Shown: positions 22,518 through 35,100 of the stretch, piece by piece
Numbering within the stretch: position 1 is the stretch's first letter
Layout: each line of letters opens with the position of its first letter
Notes under the pieces: model-generated
Told to the model about the DNA's origin: nothing
The model's database searches: none
Seen by the model: the letters and a program-made list of their open reading frames with translations, nothing else
Assembly (NCBI GenBank): GCA_038093975.1
Contig: JBBPTG010000002.1
Coordinates: forward strand, 744,001-808,000
Origin: Chalciporus piperatus
Lineage: Eukaryota > Basidiomycota > Agaricomycetes > Boletales > Boletaceae
Length of the DNA stretch: 64,000 nt
Direction: 5' to 3'
Made by a program: the position numbers and the translations under genes

Positions 22518-25500
22518 ATGTCCGCTGCTGCCACCCTCGAACGCCAGATTCGTCCCATCTACGGTTCGTACACATATCTCTGTAGTCCCCTACATGAAAT
22601 CCTAACACCCTTTGTCTACAGAGGCTCTTGACACTGGCTCTAACAAATCGGCAATCGTATCTTGTAACAAGCTGCTGAAAAAGTCCCCAAACAATTTCCT
22701 TGTCAAGGCATGTTTCGACCCGTATATAGTCGCGGATGGAAATCTTACGCGTATTTGCTCAGGCTCTGAAGGCGCTCGCGCTCGTGCGCTCCCAGAAAGT
22801 CGAAGAGTCACTTGCATTATGTGACGAGGTTATTGCCGTCAAACCTCTTGATGATGCGACCATCTCTGCCATGATGCATGTCCTCAAGGGTCTTGGAAGG
22901 AGTATGCACGTTACCTTTCGCGTGTTTCGGGGCCTTACATTCTCATGCTCACTAGACACTGACATGGTCAACATGTTCGAAGAGGCCTACAAGCAACAGC
23001 CTCTCAACGAAGAATATGGTGCTCAAAGCTTCTTTGCAAATGTTCGCACCGCAAACTGGAAATCTGCCCAACAGGTAGTTCTCTCAGGCCACCGCTTACA
23101 TCGACCTGACCCTCAGGTATACCGTTGCAATCATAGATTTCTACGAGAATGAACAAGCAATTCCAAGAAGACCGTTATGTGTATTGGAGCGTGATGAGTG
23201 CGATTCTCCAGGTTCGTCTCGTTCATTCTGCAAGTCTCGTACTTACACCACCCACAGGCAAACCATCCATCAACACCAGCAAGCATGAGGACGTTACTTT
23301 ACAAGCTTGCTCATAGGCTGGTCACATCATCCTCATCCCCATCTTACCTATCTGCAGATCGCTTCCACCTTCATCTTAGTATCCTAAAGGAGCTGGAGTT
23401 GTATGATGAAGCGAACACATTACTGGAAAGTGACATTGGGAAGACCATCTGCTCAACGAGTCTCGCATGCGATCAGACGCGACGAGAGATCTGGCAAGCG
23501 AGAGGTCTGTTCAACGATGAGGGAGAACGTGCAAAACAAAAAATGTCGAATGGGTTGGTCTACCGTTCTTCTCGTGATGCTCCTCTCGCAACTTCGTTAG
23601 GCTAATGTGTTCATATAGTGATCGTAATTGGCTGGAGTTTCTCTCTGTCCTCGACGCGACTTTCGCCCCAATTTCATCTCAGAAGGAAGGTGAAATCACG
23701 GAAGAGAGCAAAAACGAGTGTCTGGAAAGCATCGCCACGTCTCGCGCATTCTTTGGGGATATTGCAGGGAAGGACGGTACGAAGAACCGAGCAGCGCCAC
23801 TGGCTCTGCTTGAGCTGGAATACCGTGCTTATAAAAATGGCCTGTCTGGTATGTTTCGCAAGAAGGACTCGTTTATGTGAAGTTCAATGACGATTTCAGA
23901 CGCGGATGTTGTCTTCGGCTTGATGGAGCATTACTTCACTCAGTTCGGAGACAAAGCGTGTTGCTTTGAGGATTTGATGAACTTTCTTGATCTTGGAGAT
24001 GCTCCTCTTCAACGATGGTCGACATTCTTGGAACAGCATCAACCTTCATTCGTAAGCATCGTCCGCAACTACGCGGTAGTATGTTGTTTCTCAACTTGTA
24101 GATCCTACTCAGACGTCCGTGGGCGACCTTCAACGACTGATCAATGTCAGAAAACTCCAGCGCCACAAGCTCCCAGTATCAGACATAACTGTCGAATCCG
24201 AGACTGCTCGTGGGCTGAGGTATTTGAACGAATATACGAAAGGCCTTGCGCTTGGCAAAGATCTCCCAGTCACCGAGCTACAGCCCGTTGATGACCTCGC
24301 TCTCTTGGCTGCACACGCCTTCGTGATGATTTGGATACTCAATCACTCAGAGGAATCCTTATACCAGGCTGCTGCCATCTTGGAATTTGGATTGACTAAG
24401 AGCCAGATGTCCTTCCAGATGCGCATCATGCTTGTTCGTATATATCGGCTCCTTGGTATGTATCGCTTGCGTTCTCTAATCAAGTTACTCACGCTTGTGC
24501 AAGGTGCACCATCGCTTGCGTTGGAGCATTACCGCCAAATGAGCATCAAGCAAGTTCAGAATGATACCCTCTCCCACCTCATTCTTACTCGCGCTTTAAC
24601 CTTCTCCCTGGCTGCCTCTGGAGACTTAACATACCCTTCGGAATGCTTGGAGGCCAGTCAGATCTACTTGGCGAGCGCCCAAGAGGCACGTTTGTTTTCA
24701 CCACGAACAACCATTGTTTGCTGATCGTTGTCTAGACCTCAGACTTTATCATTCGTTCGTTCACGGCGGAGAAGTACACTCAAATTCCCGATTTCATTGA
24801 CTTTGAGGACAGACTCGAGAACTCCCTTCAGAGAGATGTCGTCAAGTTGGAGCATGTCCGCATGCGTCTCACGCATGAACCGTTGAACACCGATATCATA
24901 GATATGGAACTCATTGAGCTCAAATTCATGTTCGACCGCGGTGTGTATTGTCGCGTTTTAAGGATTGCATTGTATCGAAACTGGTCATGCAGCTCATCAC
25001 GACAACCGTGACTTCATAATCATCCCCAACTACCAGCCTGCATGCAAACCGAGGTTCAACGACCAGAGCTTGCTGTTTGGATCGTCAACTGGCGTAAGTT
25101 GCATTGCAACTTATTTTGACATGAGTTTTAACTGTTATTTTTCTAGCACGGGTGGCTATGGTGTTTCCTGAAGATCTATATTCGTGCATTCCAGCACGCC
25201 AGTGACTTGGATGACATTGTAGAGGAGAAATTGCTCATCGGTGACCGGCCGAAGAAGAGTTCCGATCCCGAGGTACAGCTACCCCTGGGGGAGCGACTCG
25301 CCTTGAGGAAGCCCGAAGAGATCGCAGAGGTATTGATGCTTTGATCACATTCTCTTCCTAGTATTAACGCTGTTTCAGCTAACATCAGAGGAAGGCCAAT
25401 TACTCGAATGGGCGACTGCCCTTGCTGACTGGCTCGAACCTCACCACAACCACGTTCGCCCTCCACCTGCTGTCGTATTAGCGGAGGCCTCCAGGCAAAC

Positions 25501-26227
25501 ACAACTGAAGACTGGGTTCCCGTTGCGCGGAGTTGACCTCCAATCCCTCAATGGCGAAGCGAATGGTCATTCTAAGAAAGATGAGGAGGCCCCGCCCATC
25601 CAGGAAGCACCCAGCTTGCTTGTCGAATTCTTTGATGCCATGCTCGCTCGTTTCAACCAGTTGCTAGAGTCATCGTCCTCGCCATCGCAAGTGTTGCACG
25701 TTGCCACGATTACTCAGGAGGCAGGTAGCCCGTTCGCTGTGCGTTCGTCCACTAATTTATCTTTAGGCCTTCATCCTCTTCATCGTTGAGACGATGCGAT
25801 TCAAACCTCCAGCAGTCGTAAAAATCCACAAACTGGGTAACGTAAGTTGCACCACTGATTCCAAGGACGTTTCATGACCCAATTCGCGATAGCTTGTCTC
25901 GCAGTTCAAGGATGTGCGGGCCAAGGCTAGCTCCGTGATGAAGGAAATGTCTGCTGCACTGATCAAGATGGGGGAGGCACAAGGTACCTCGGAAAGTCGG
26001 GATGCATTCATGCAAAGTTGCACATCTATGACTGTTGATCCGGTTCGTTCTGTCTATCCTCGTTGCATTGTATGGTTGTTGAATCCGCTGATGATCGTTT
26101 TGCACAACAGATCACTCACGACTTTGTATTGAACGTCGCCAAAAACGTTACTGACGCACGTAAGAAAGTACTCGAGGGGGTTGGAAAAGGGATGGCGAAG
26201 CTCAACACCACACATGGGCAATCATGA
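22518..26227 (+). CDS. NAA25: NatB N-terminal acetyltransferase auxiliary subunit
   Basis: TPR-type partner (yeast Mdm20) of the NAA20 catalytic subunit; anchors NatB to ribosomes to acetylate Met-Asp/Glu/Asn N-termini. Seventeen exons (22518-22563, 22622-22707, 22763-22901, 22956-23074, 23137-23211, 23258-23553, 23619-23848, 23900-24051, 24113-24455, 24504-24685, 24736-24940, 24993-25093, 25147-25329, 25379-25720, 25767-25841, 25905-26042, 26111-26227) give 942 residues. Markers are LERQIRPIYEALDTGSNKSA, FLVKALKALALVRSQK, GDRNWLEFLSVLDATF, QMRIMLVRIYRLLG, IPDFIDFEDRLENSLQRD and a C-terminal coiled coil. Three introns need GC donors: 22708 (AAG|gcatgt), 24686 (GAG|gcacgt) and 25721 (GAG|gcaggt). 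Confidence 0.93.
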
Positions 26228-26442
26228 AATCACTGCATAATTCCTCACCGCTTGCATTACATATCTAGCCCCACTCATTCTGTAGACCTGCATAGAACTA
26301 ATGTGTAATACACTACTTGCCTTGAGTTACGAGTATCGGGGTTGGGTTGCGGACCTGGGTGACACGTCACACTGTGACGCTTCGCGTCAACGCGTCTTGG
26401 GTGTAACGCGCTCATTTCAGACCTGTACCATCTTACACGACA

Positions 26443-27573
26443 ATGAGTCAATGTAAGTCAACGCAGGAGCGATGTATGCTTCAGTTCTCATCCGAATGAC
26501 ACAGTCGGCGAAAACAACTTCTACGGCGCAGGCGGTGGCTATATGACAGGTGGCTCTCCATACGGGGGCGCGGGTGGTAGTCCAGGAGGCGCCGCTCGTG
26601 TGCGTTGCTCTCGATGTTGGTCTTTGAATTATGCTGACGGAGGTTCAACATCAGAAAAGCGAAAATGCACATTCACTACGTCCGATGACGATCCACCAAC
26701 TCCTTCAAGCTAGTCAAGCACACACGGATGCCGACTGGGTCCTCGACGACCAAGAAATTGGACAGGTAACGATTGATCGTACCTCGTCTTCCTGTCTATT
26801 AATGATATTGTCCAGATTACCGTGGTCGCGTATATTGCCTCGGTACAAACCCAAGCAACGAATAGCCAATACTTGTTGGATGACGGCTCAGGTCGAATCG
26901 AAGCTCGTCACTGGATAGATTCATCGGTAGAGGACGAGAACGAGAAAAATGGCATTGTGTGAGTATCTCCTTCGATACTTTTCCTTGCGATGAAGGTCTT
27001 ATCCGCGTAGCGAGGGAGCCTACGTCCGTGTTTTGGGGAGTCTGAAGACGTTTGGGAACAAAAAATACATCAACACGAACCTCATACGGCCGATTGATTC
27101 GCCCGCCGAGATATACTTTCACATTCTAGAAGCGATGACCGTCACGCTGATATGGGAACGTGGTCCAGTAAGTGTCCCGCTTCGATGTATCTCTGTCACT
27201 CAGAGTGTTTCGCAGCCACCACGCCCGGGACAAAATCCTCAGGACGTGACACCACGGCAGCAGCAACCTGGTCCAGGCACTGCATACTCAGCTCAAGCCC
27301 AAGGCCTCAGTGATCAGTATTCGCATCTACCAACGCTACATCGTTCCATTATCGTTTTCATTCGAAACCAACCTCCAAATGATGAAGGTATTCATGTTAG
27401 CGCTATTTCCCGTGCAGTCGGAGGGGATGCTGTAACAATAAGGTGTGTCCTGCGTGCCACAAGCTTCACAAATCTTGACATGGTCATCATCTAGTGATGC
27501 TTTGGACAAGTTGACAGATGATGGATTGGTGTATACTGCGATTGATGACTCGCATTTCAAGCTCGTTGAATGA
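26443..27573 (+). CDS. RFA2: replication protein A 32-kDa subunit
   Basis: Middle subunit of the single-strand DNA-binding RPA trimer used in replication, repair and recombination. Exons 26443-26452, 26505-26599, 26655-26765, 26816-26958, 27011-27167, 27216-27442 and 27495-27573 give 273 residues. The first coding exon is only 10 nt. The N-terminal 33 residues are Gly/Ser/Tyr-rich, the usual phosphorylated arm. The OB fold follows (SLRPMTIHQLLQA, ITVVAYIASVQTQ, YLLDDGSGRIEARHW, then GAYVRVLGSLK), then a Gln/Pro linker. A winged helix closes the protein (IIVFIRNQP to LVYTAIDDSHFKLVE). It is followed 168 bp downstream by a paralogue. Confidence 0.95.
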
Positions 27574-27741
27574 GGTTGCTGGGCCAGATGGCTTTGTATG
27601 ATAATATGTAGACTGAGTCTGAGGTCACTACTTCGATTGCCAGTGGGTTCGCGATCGCAAGTGTACTAATTGGGTAGTACCACTTAAGGTAGAGCTATCC
27701 TCATTCCTTCTCATCTTTCATCCTACCACATCCTACAAACA

Positions 27742-28968
27742 ATGTCCGAGCCTGAAAATGAGCCCATTGTTGTAGTTCCATGGGTGCCAGACAAGAATGA
27801 ACTGTGGAAAGACATCCTCCGACCTGTGTTCATCTCTCACATTCTTACTGCTCAGGCTTCTCCTATCTTTAATGACAAGTGTTTGGTGATTGAAGGGAGA
27901 GGATTTGGAGAGGTAACTGGACCCACTCTACTGTCTATAATTGTAGTTGACATCCAACATTTTCTCATAGGTGTCCTTGACCGCTCATGTTGTTGATGTG
28001 GAGTTCACACCAGCAAGCACTATCTATCATCTGGAGGATGGATCAGGGAGAATAAAGGCCTCCATGGATTTTGCTAGTCTCCTCTATGGGTTGCCTGAAA
28101 GTGGTGATAAGCATGAAAGGGACCAAGCAAAAGCCTTGTAAGCTGTGTTCATTCCATTGGCATAGATGGTCTATACTCATCTATCAACTTGAAGAAAGAA
28201 AACCTATGTCCAGGTCACTGGTTTCCCATCAAAAGGTGAAAACTGGGCAAGGATCTCCCTCAAATCCATCCAGCCAGTTCATGATTACCATCAAGTCATG
28301 TATCACATCCTCAATGTGATCCACAGTAATGTGCTCATTGAGCAGCACATCCAGGTGAGCTTGGTTTGTTGATGTATTTACTTCTATCATAGTGTTGCTT
28401 CAGCCATATGAACCAAATGGTCCAAGGTTGCCAGTGAATGAAGAGACAAAGAGCTCCCTGAATAATGACCAGACCACCCAGAGTGCCTTGTTTTCCCAGC
28501 CCCAGCCCCAGCCCCAGCCCCAGCCCCAGCCCCAAGCAATCCATGCAATGTCAGCAGAGCAAGCCCACGCTGTGGCAGCACCTGCCAATTCTATGTTGCA
28601 AGAGATATCTCATTTTCATCTCCCATCCTCTTCATCAGCAATACTTCCCAGTGTCTTCACCCCTCGAAAACACAGACCACATACCACTCTCGACCCACTA
28701 GCAAGGTGCATTATCAGGTACATGAAAGATATCAGGTACATGAAAGAGGACAACTTCAACCTTGGTGTCTCAATCAATGAGATGGGTCAATCAATCCGAG
28801 CATCACAGAGATGCACAGAAGTGGAGTTCAAGTAAGTCTACATTTCATGACTCTACTTAATATTCTGCACAGTTGCATTTTAGGCTTGCTGTTCAGATGT
28901 TACTTTCAGAGGCATATATCACCAGTCCTTTAGATGATGGATATGTGGTCATCACTCCTAGGCGCTAA
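27742..28968 (+). CDS. diverged tandem paralogue of RPA 32-kDa subunit
   Basis: Exons 27742-27912, 27971-28137, 28195-28354, 28404-28831 and 28884-28968 give 336 residues. It lines up with the adjacent RFA2 throughout: DILRPVFISHIL against SLRPMTIHQLL, VSLTAHVVDV against ITVVAYIASV, YHLEDGSGRIKA against YLLDDGSGRIEA, TYVQVTGFPSK against AYVRVLGSLK, and a C-terminal winged helix ending DDGYVVITP. All four of its introns fall at RFA2 intron positions with the same phase (0, 2, 0, 2). It lacks the Gly/Ser-rich N-terminal arm and has a longer Gln/Pro linker built on a CCCAGC repeat. The DNA is nearly CpG-free, unlike its neighbours. It could be an RPA4-like alternative subunit, a meiotic form or a decaying copy; the open frame with clean splice sites argues against a pseudogene. 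Confidence 0.88.
28495..28535 (+). repeat. (CCCAGC)n microsatellite in coding exon
   Basis: About 6.7 tandem copies of CCCAGC in exon 4 of the RFA2 paralogue, encoding an alternating Gln-Pro tract. Six-base units keep the frame if the repeat slips. Confidence 0.9.
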
Positions 28969-29149
28969 GGAACCTGCTTGACATAGTTGCTCGGAAATAT
29001 GAGATGTTGAAGCAGGGACAAACAGAAAATCATGACATTGATTACTGAACATAACAAATGTATGTCTATCTAGACAATCAGACGTGACATGATATAGTAC
29101 AACAGATATGCGATGCTAAGTGGTACAAAGTTGCAAGAATACCAGTGAA

Positions 29150-32100
29150 TTAACGGTGCTTGTACTTGGCTTCATTCTCGAGCCGGATGTTGGGGTCTAG
29201 GGTATTATGAAGTCCCATCAGGGTCTTGCTCACCGCCTCGGATGCGCCAATCATCGGTTTCAAAACGGCGATCGGGACGGCGCGTACTACAGCTCTCACC
29301 GCTCCCTGAGATTAAACGTAATCAGTTCAGACGACGAACTCGCGTTCGGGTAGTTCTCACCTCGTTTCCAGACCTCTCATATACCTCCATGGGCACTGCG
29401 AGAATAGTCTGGGCAGCAGAGTGCAAGTTCCTTTGTAAACTGTGATAGGCTGACTGAACTCCTTCCTTGATCCCGGAGGGTTGGGCAGCGTAGCGGCTTA
29501 TCAAGTCTTCGTCCTCGGCGTACTCGTTCTCGTAAGGTATCTGAAGAGCCTCGGCGGTGACGGAGTCTTTGAACTGACCTCCTAGCACACTCTCGGCCTG
29601 TTCCAAGATCACTTGGGTACCCGTAGCCAAGCGAGCACCGAGCTTGATAGCTTCCATGGCGGTGGATTGTACGAACGCCTTGGTACCCTTTTGAACCCCG
29701 CGAACGATGCGTCCATCCTTCTTGTATTGTGCGATTGGAAGTAAGACCAAGTCCGCGACACCCGAGCCGACGTTGACCACGGATCGAATGGGAGCGACGC
29801 CGGAAATGACATCGACAAGCTGAGTAGCCTTCACATCGGGGGTCCATAGATCGTTCAGGGTGTCGAAAAAGCGTGGCCATCCGGTGATCTAATGGAATGT
29901 TAGTTGGGTATCGCCATTCTTCGGAGCGAACATACACCATGCAGAGTCAGATGTCGCAACGTCATTTCGGCTCCATCGAAATGGAAAAAGTTCATCAACT
30001 CAATCGTTTTGCCCTCTCGCAGCGCTCTGTAGTCGACACGTCGAGGCTTGTAGTCCAGCTTGAGGTCCACAGGGAAGACCTCGGCATGTTCTGCGCCCCA
30101 AGTCATTGATCCGCATGATGTACGCAATAGAGAGCGGCAACTCACGGAAATAAACCTCGCCACTCTTGTCCCCATTCTCTGGCGCTGATGGGCTATCAGG
30201 ATCTTTGAACGCGAAGAACTTTTTGAAGAAGTCGAGCGCATCCTGATCAACGTATAATCGGAGAGGCAAGATTTTTGCCTGGTATAGAGGCAAAAACATT
30301 AGTGGCATTTTACTCAGTTAAACACTTGGACTTACGCGAAGTCGTGCTTCTTCTGCGGGATGAGAGGGAGACGGACGAACACTCAACAGTTCGATACGTG
30401 CCATATTGGAGTCGGTCTCCCTGACATTACCTCGCGAATCCGATCGCATGTCAGTGAGGAACTTCTTCCACGTGGATGTCTTGATATGATCAAGGATTTC
30501 AAGATCCCTGACCAAGATCAATGTCCGTGATACCAAGGTTGCGCCGGGACGGTAGTTGTCGATCTCTGCATTCAAGCATTCCAATCGAATCTCGATTGAA
30601 GGTCCCTTTGAACGGGTGAGGCGTTTCCCGTGCACGCGCGTTGACACTACTCGCGGTCGGCCTGGGGAAGCAGCTTGGAGGGATTGCCAAGAACTCTCGG
30701 ACCCGGTCTCAGCGGCATCACCAAGTTCGTCATCAATTGCAGCAATGAGGGTGTCAGGATCCATGTTTTCCAGGTCTTGTTCGAGTCCGATATGGAACGA
30801 GTTGAAAAGTGTTGCGCTGGTAGTTTCGTCTATCGATTCTTGGGTTTGCCCAGTGGCAACAAGCTGGCGAATCCGTGCAAGTCTCTTGCGCATTTCCTTG
30901 ATTTCCTTCTCAATGATTTTGCGCGTGCGAGGCCAGTCGAACCCGCCATGCAAGAAGAGCACAATACTCGAATTATGGATCCGTACCCGCAAAGTAGTGT
31001 CGCTGTGGCTGCATGAAATCAACTTATGCTGCATATTTTCAGTGGGTGCCACCCCGTACCTGTTCGAATCGCGCACAGCCTCTGGGGAAATCGTGTCGAA
31101 GTGATGTTCGACGAAAGAAAATGGCTTCAAAACGCGGATTGTTTCACCACCAAGATTTGACACGATGCCGACTTGACCAGCTACAGGTGTATCGTGGCCG
31201 GTTCGCTCCTCCGTGTCGAAATCGTCAAGGTCATCATCTCTAAGTTCTCGGAGACCAGCAGCAGTTCCAAAAGACACATCCAAGTAGTCCAGGTTAGAGG
31301 GTAGGTCGTCTGATATGAGGTCTGCCATACTCCCGACTTCAGGGAGGACCTTGAAGGCGAACTCGTCTAACGAAGCTGCAAACAAGATTTTAGCCGAATC
31401 GCAATAGTCGAACAGAACACTCATACCAGTCATATTACGGCCAGCATCGCCAGTGAGGATGCTAGGCACTCTACAGGCCGCAGGAGGAATCCTTTGAATA
31501 ACGTCAGTCGGATTATCAAGCTGCAGGGGAGCGACCCACTCATCGCCGGCGGATTCCTTTGGCGTGTGCGTCAGGCTGGTGATTAAGCCAGTGAGAGCAC
31601 TGATCGTATCTGCGCATAAATGCAGCCGGAGATCAATCGGGTCAATAACAACCTGAGGAAGTGTCATCCGGAAGTATCTGGGTTAGGGTGGAGAGAAATG
31701 CTGACGCTAGTACTCGGTGGTGACATGGAGTTGTCTGCTCGAAAGGCAAGCTGAGTTTGAGCGATCTCTGCAAGCAAGGCGTATCCCGAATTCTAAGGTA
31801 GACTCAGTGGACAATCAAATCGCTTGCCAGTGCGAGTAGCTGACCTTCCAGACATTTACTCCGCGACCGAGAGAGCTTGTGTTTGTCTCAGTGGAATCCA
31901 ACGCGTCTTGAATCGAGTCTATGAGAAGAATGTGGGATGATGAAGTACTTAGTTTGAACGCCGATTCAACCGAGTTCCCATCAAGTTCTGTCGCGAATTC
32001 AGCTTCACCGATATACAACACAGCGGCTCCTGGGTAGTCCGGTGCCCTTAGATGGACCGATACATCAGCAACAGCGATCGTAAGTCGAGTACACTCAGAC

Positions 32101-35100
32101 GGCACGACAGATTCGAATACCTGAAGGACGATATTCATTATGCCCGAGAGATCAATTCAGAATACGTACCCCTGGTGGTGCCTTGGCATACCCCATTAAA
32201 TCGTTCACAAAGCCAAGATCTGGTGGTACGTGGATTATGAAGCCGCAAAGCGAAAGTCTTATCCGTGATTCTTTGGCAGTTGTCTCTGGGACCACGAGAG
32301 ATGTTATCCTGGTCTTCACTGTGGGCCTAGGTGCAGATGTCTGCGAACGCGTCTCAGCCGAAGTGCAAAATTGATGTCGCGTACTCACTAGACTATTGGA
32401 AAAACTTGGAGCAAGAAGCGGTGTGTAGTTGCCATCAGTGGATGTGTCCGCGATGCGCAGATCCATGACTCCAGCCGTCACAGTAGTTTCTTCCTGATAC
32501 ATGTATGGCGTTAGAGGAGTTAAGCTGTCAGTCTCAGGCACTTACCCTGCCTTCTGGCTTCAACTCGATCAGCGCATCTATTCCCAAAGCAGATATGTCG
32601 AAAGGTCGTGGATTGTGGGATTCATCGTAACGAGGCACAATGAACCTGATCAAAGCTGAAGGAAATGATTAGGACAAGGCTTGCTGCTACAAGGAAAGCA
32701 CGTGCCTTCGGCAATACCGAGTTTTACGACGGTTTCGCCAGTGCTGGGACGTTCAGAAGTCCCAACTGTGCTTTCATCGGTACTGTGAGTTCCACTACGC
32801 CGCGTTTGAGCGAAGTACCGGCTCCCAATCAAGCTTGGATTACGACTTGGGAGAGTCTCTGTTGCGCTATCGTGACTGGCAAAACTGCGTTCAATCAACT
32901 GAGCAGCATCATCTGCCCAGTACTGAAGTCCGTCAAGCAGGGCTTTATCCAGAATAACGTTCACCAGAGGAATGTCGAAAGTCATCAACAACCTGCTCGA
33001 CGGTGTTCCCATGGAGTCAATCTTGACGTCGCTCCCCCCCATCACGAGAGACAGCGGTGATGTGTTTCGGGCAGATTCAGTGGCCAAAAGTGCGCTACTG
33101 TCAGGTCCAACGTGCGTTGGTAGAGAACCGAGAGCGATGACGGTATGAGCCACACACTCTCGAACAGACGAGTAAGCGACAAGTATTTGCTGCAGACCCG
33201 CGTTTAGAATCACGTTCGGAACACCCTCGGTGACTGGTTGGGGTTTCGTTCCCTCCACAAACCTGAGGGACGGTTTGGTAGGGGGAGGAGTGTTAGAGAC
33301 CGTCAAACCACGGAAGTCGAGTAGCAAGCAACCAGATCGCCGGGGACGGTTCGGGGGAGGAGGACAGCATACTTCAATTCGAATCACTGGGCATGTCAGG
33401 TTGACGCTGACAGCGGGATTGCTCGGTGCTTTTCTCTACAGAACCTTCAGCAAAAAGAACACACAGGGAAGTCTGCGGGACGGCAACGAACCTTCCGTTT
33501 GGGTACCACCGGCTTTCTTCGAGTGGCTTTTGGACTAGAACCACCGATAGACTGATAAGTCATCCCTAGGTCGAGATCCTCCAAGACAAGTGCCTCCAAC
33601 CGTTTTCTTTCTTCTTCTCTTTCTCTCGCACGCGATGACATATGTCGAATTTGAGTATCCACATCTCCATCGTCCTCACTCGACTCCGCGACGTTCTCGT
33701 GTCGGGAAACCTGACCCTTCCCGATGCCAGGTTTCGTTGGTTCCGTCTTCGGTGCGAAGATGGTGGACGAGGTGACATCGCTCAGGAAGTGCATGAGTAT
33801 GTTCTCCTTGAATATCATGTCGAGATCCAAGAACAGGTGAAGCGGTGCTATCCTGATGTGCGCACTTTGCGAGCTTTGCTTGGAAGCTGCAGCTGGGACC
33901 ACCTGACCATAAACTTCAATGGCGGGTAGCGTTGGCAACTTGTCCTCTGCTTCTGATAAGGGGCTGGATATGAAGGGACTCGGAAAACTGCTAGGTCGTT
34001 GAGATGGTGTATGCAGCTTGTCTGCCTTTCCATTTGTCGCTCGGCTTCTCGAACGCCACGTTGACAGTTTAGCTGAAGCGCCTTTGAACTTGGCTTCCGT
34101 CCAGTCAACAACGTCAAAGTCCGGTAGAATGATATCTCCAGGCATTTCCGAGGAGAGCGAAGGACGACAGGGCCGTGCGCCATCTAATACGGGCAGGTGA
34201 TGGTCCGTTATTAGTATGGGGGCCGCTACTTGAGGATCTTCCGGCGAAGAAAGTGAGTGAAAGGCGAACAACGACATGTCCGAAAGAACGACTCTCCCAG
34301 ACGCTGTCCGTGAAGCTGTTTTAGGGGATGAAGCTGGTGGCGTGGACAAGGACGTATCCGGGGAAGGCGGGAACAACTGGAAAGAGGTGGAAAGAGTGTT
34401 GAGGAATAATCGGGCATACGTGCAGGGGAGTCCCGGTGGAACAAGCGGTCGCTCAAAGTATGCACCAAGCTCGTGCACTACTTCTGTCGAATGCTCCGGA
34501 AGGACGAGTACCACGATTGCACGAACCACCATATTTGTCTCCAAGGAAATCACGGCTAAGGGCAGCGTGGGCGATTCATCCTTTTGGCGTGCCACTGGGG
34601 GAGCAGGAAGCTTAGATATGCACGCATCCAGTGTATCCAGAAAGGCTCGCAGATGACAAGAATGGAAGGCGCATGCAAGCGTTCCGACCGTGATAGTCAA
34701 CTGGAAGACCTCTCGCTCGCGTGACTCTCGGTCAAAGTCTTCCGGGCTGGCGTGGTCGGCACCATCCTGTAGGACTTGTTCAGACGGTTTCGCGGGGCGA
34801 GAAGGAGTTTGTAGATTAAGAACTATCGGTTGTGAACCGAAGGAAAGTAGAACTTCCTCAACAATGCCCTGAGATGGTATTGATATCCGAGGGCGTATAC
34901 GAAGATGACCAGCGGCCTCGGTAATTTGCGAGCTTGAGGTGGGGGTTGGAGCAATACCGCTTTGTAGATGTTGCGTTTGTGTCATTGAAACGGCACTCTG
35001 GTACATGCTGCCTGATACAGATGAGGGGGAGGGGGAACGAGGAGGAAGTGTAACAATCGACTGTGACATCATGAATTGCGTCTCTTCGTCTAAAGAAGAC

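Noticed and set aside
28335..28588. Minus-strand frames rich in Leu-Gly or Gly-Trp
   Set aside because: They are the reverse reading of the CCCAGC repeat, not genes.
27742..28968. STN1 telomere-capping protein
   Set aside because: STN1 also has an OB fold and winged helices, but the stepwise match and four shared intron positions with the neighbouring RFA2 favour an RPA32 paralogue.
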